64,000 nucleotides of DNA from G965237725 sp965237725 (GTDB taxonomy: Bacteria; Pseudomonadota; Gammaproteobacteria; Arenicellales; Poriferihabitantaceae): NCBI GenBank assembly GCA_965237725.1, contig OZ250151.1:1612001-1676000 (forward strand), read 5' to 3'. Positions 62,735-64,000 of this stretch are shown here, in pieces. Below the pieces are notes generated by a model, which was not told the origin of the DNA, ran no database searches, and was given only the letters and a program-made list of their open reading frames with translations. The position numbers and the translations under genes were made by a program. The first letter of the stretch is position 1, and each line of letters starts with the position of its first letter.

Positions 62735-62883
62735 ATTATTTTCCGGGGTTAAACCTTTTCAGTTTCGTGTTTAAAAAGCAAAGTGAGCAATGCCCTCACT
62801 CTGTTTTAAATGTTTAGCAATTGTACGATCCTTTTGTAACTGGGTCATCTTCTAAAAATAATAAATTCCAGGTCAAAAACTGA

Positions 62884-63043
62884 GGAACCTCTGAACAAGT
62901 CATGACCGATCAAATTGAGTTCAAAATAATCAATATCTACGTTAAAATATCTCGGAATAGCCCTGCTATTGCTACAATTTTTTGCCTTGATCTTGATCAT
63001 TTTGATTCCCACCTTGATTCGCCCAGACTTGTTCAGAGGTTCC
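62884..63043. mobile_element. 160-bp MITE-like element with perfect 18-bp terminal inverted repeats
   Basis: GGAACCTCTGAACAAGTC (62884-62901) is the exact reverse complement of GACTTGTTCAGAGGTTCC (63026-63043). The inside is AT-rich and non-coding. No clear target duplication is visible. It lies between the phosphatidyltransferase and purM, within the promoter region of the latter. Similar 5' ends, GGAACCTCTAATTAGAC at 44665 and GGAGCCTCTAATATTAAC at 6385, occur alone and may be remnants. Confidence 0.75.
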
Positions 63044-63149
63044 CTAGCCCATTTTGCATAGATTGCACAATATTCAGCTGCCGATCAGGCATAATCCCCT
63101 ACAATTTTCACGCCCGATTAAACCATAAACGTTATTGTTATTCAGAAAA

Positions 63150-64000
63150 ATGACCAGTCAGTCGAGTTCCAATAAACCCATGAGTTACAGTCAGGCCGGC
63201 GTCGATATCGATGCTGGAAATTTGTTAATTGAGCGAATTAAACCGGCGGTTAAAAAAACCTTTCGACCCGGTGTTCTCCACGGCCTTGGTGGGTTTGGAG
63301 CTCTGTTTGAGTTACCCGTGGAAAAGTACAACAATCCAGTGCTGGTCTCGGGTACCGATGGTGTCGGCACCAAACTAAAACTCGCCTCAATGTTAAATCA
63401 GCATGACACCATTGGTATAGATCTGGTGGCGATGTGTGTAAATGATATTGTAGTCTGCGGAGCCGAGCCGCTTTATTTTCTGGATTATTTTGCTACTGGA
63501 AAGCTGGATGTTGACCAGGCGGAGCAAGTTATTGGCGGTATCGCCCAGGGTTGTAGCCTGGCGGGTTGCGCCCTAACCGGCGGCGAAACTGCTGAAATGC
63601 CGGGCATGTATGATGTCGGCGATTATGATCTTGCGGGCTTTGCCGTAGGCATTGTGGAAAAAAGCGACATGATTTCAATTGATCGTGTAAAACCGGGTGA
63701 TATTGTGCTTGGCCTGGCATCCTCGGGCCTCCACTCAAACGGCTATTCCCTGGTGCGCAAAATTATCGAGATGGTGAACGCTGATCTGGATCAGAAATTT
63801 GCAGACACCACCCTCGGACATGCCATGCTTGCGCCGACTAAAATCTATGTGAAATCCATTCTCCAACTGATTAAACAAACTCGGGTTTCAGCCATATCTC
63901 ATATAACCGGCGGTGGTATTCTGGAAAATATTCCCAGAGTTTTGCCCCTGGGTTTAGCCGCGGAACTTTCAGAATCTGCCTGGGAAATGCCAGAACTGTT
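63150..64000 (+). CDS. purM: Phosphoribosylformylglycinamidine cyclo-ligase, 3' end beyond window
   Basis: About 283 residues visible from the ATG at 63150 (a second ATG at 63181 is possible). SYSQAGVDIDAGNLLIERIK, LVSGTDGVGTKLKLA, GIDLVAMCVNDIVVCGAEPL and TGGETAEMPGMY are all PurM signatures, as is SHITGGGILENIPRVLP. It closes the imidazole ring of AIR in purine synthesis, using ATP. Divergent from the hda pair, its usual neighbour. Truncated only by the window. Confidence 0.97.
   Translation, partial: MTSQSSSNKPMSYSQAGVDIDAGNLLIERIKPAVKKTFRPGVLHGLGGFGALFELPVEKYNNPVLVSGTDGVGTKLKLASMLNQHDTIGIDLVAMCVNDIVVCGAEPLYFLDYFATGKLDVDQAEQVIGGIAQGCSLAGCALTGGETAEMPGMYDVGDYDLAGFAVGIVEKSDMISIDRVKPGDIVLGLASSGLHSNGYSLVRKIIEMVNADLDQKFADTTLGHAMLAPTKIYVKSILQLIKQTRVSAISHITGGGILENIPRVLPLGLAAELSESAWEMPEL

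Overview
The window reads as chromosome of a gammaproteobacterium that I cannot place in a genus. The evidence is conserved housekeeping order: mnmE-yidC-yidD-rnpA-rpmH, dapF-DUF484-xerC, rhodanese-secB-gpsA, envC-ctpA, and hda facing purM. Base composition looks moderate. There is no integrase, transposase, phage gene, rRNA or CRISPR array, and I recognise no tRNA. The only mobile-like DNA is a 160-bp element with perfect inverted ends and several short intergenic hairpin repeats.

Layout. 1-2126 (minus): a sulfotransferase cut by the window edge and an arylsulfotransferase-like protein. 2185-10372 (minus): the rpmH-rnpA-yidD-yidC-mnmE-mnmG block, with a MotA/MotB-like membrane pair inserted between mnmE and mnmG. 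10638-12306 (plus): a small unknown gene and a pyrophosphate-type phosphofructokinase. 12406-14412 (minus): two glycosyltransferases. 14986-16986 (minus): a membrane pyrophosphatase. 17562-20896 (minus): xerC, a DUF484 gene and dapF, with duplicated repeats between the last two.

21092-41201 (minus) is the main feature: about 20 kb with 17 genes in one direction, building a type IV pilus / type II secretion-like machine. In transcription order it holds three related pilins, PilO-like, PilM/GspL-like and PilP/GspC-like inner membrane proteins, a lipoprotein secretin, a TPR protein, an ExeA-like ATPase with a peptidoglycan-binding domain, a GspE/MshE-like ATPase, a GspF-like platform protein, two exported helical-repeat proteins and four unusually large pseudopilins. 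The order resembles MSHA pilus loci. The last six genes have no counterpart I recognise in MSHA, T4aP or T2SS loci. This is the best candidate for an undescribed system.

41732-46945: a small PGPGW-type membrane protein, ctpA, envC, then rhodanese, secB and gpsA. 47051-50224: a cyclic-nucleotide-binding-like protein, then a TetR regulator divergent from a three-gene operon (GyrI-like sensor, small membrane protein, Rieske oxygenase) with a clear promoter and operator-like repeats. 50229-53208: trmL, hemJ, a repeat patch, a DUF1127 gene preceded by an unlisted 28-residue membrane peptide, and a divergent LysR regulator over a 24-bp palindrome. 53205-60616: envelope genes (heptosyltransferase-like, LpxL-like, two arsenosugar-type glycosyltransferases, ICMT-like, LPS kinase-like) around argG and argF. 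60837-64000: wrbA, hda, a CDP-alcohol phosphatidyltransferase and the start of purM.

The PPi-type phosphofructokinase and the PPi-driven ion pump lie close together, which suggests pyrophosphate is used as an energy carrier in this organism (inference).
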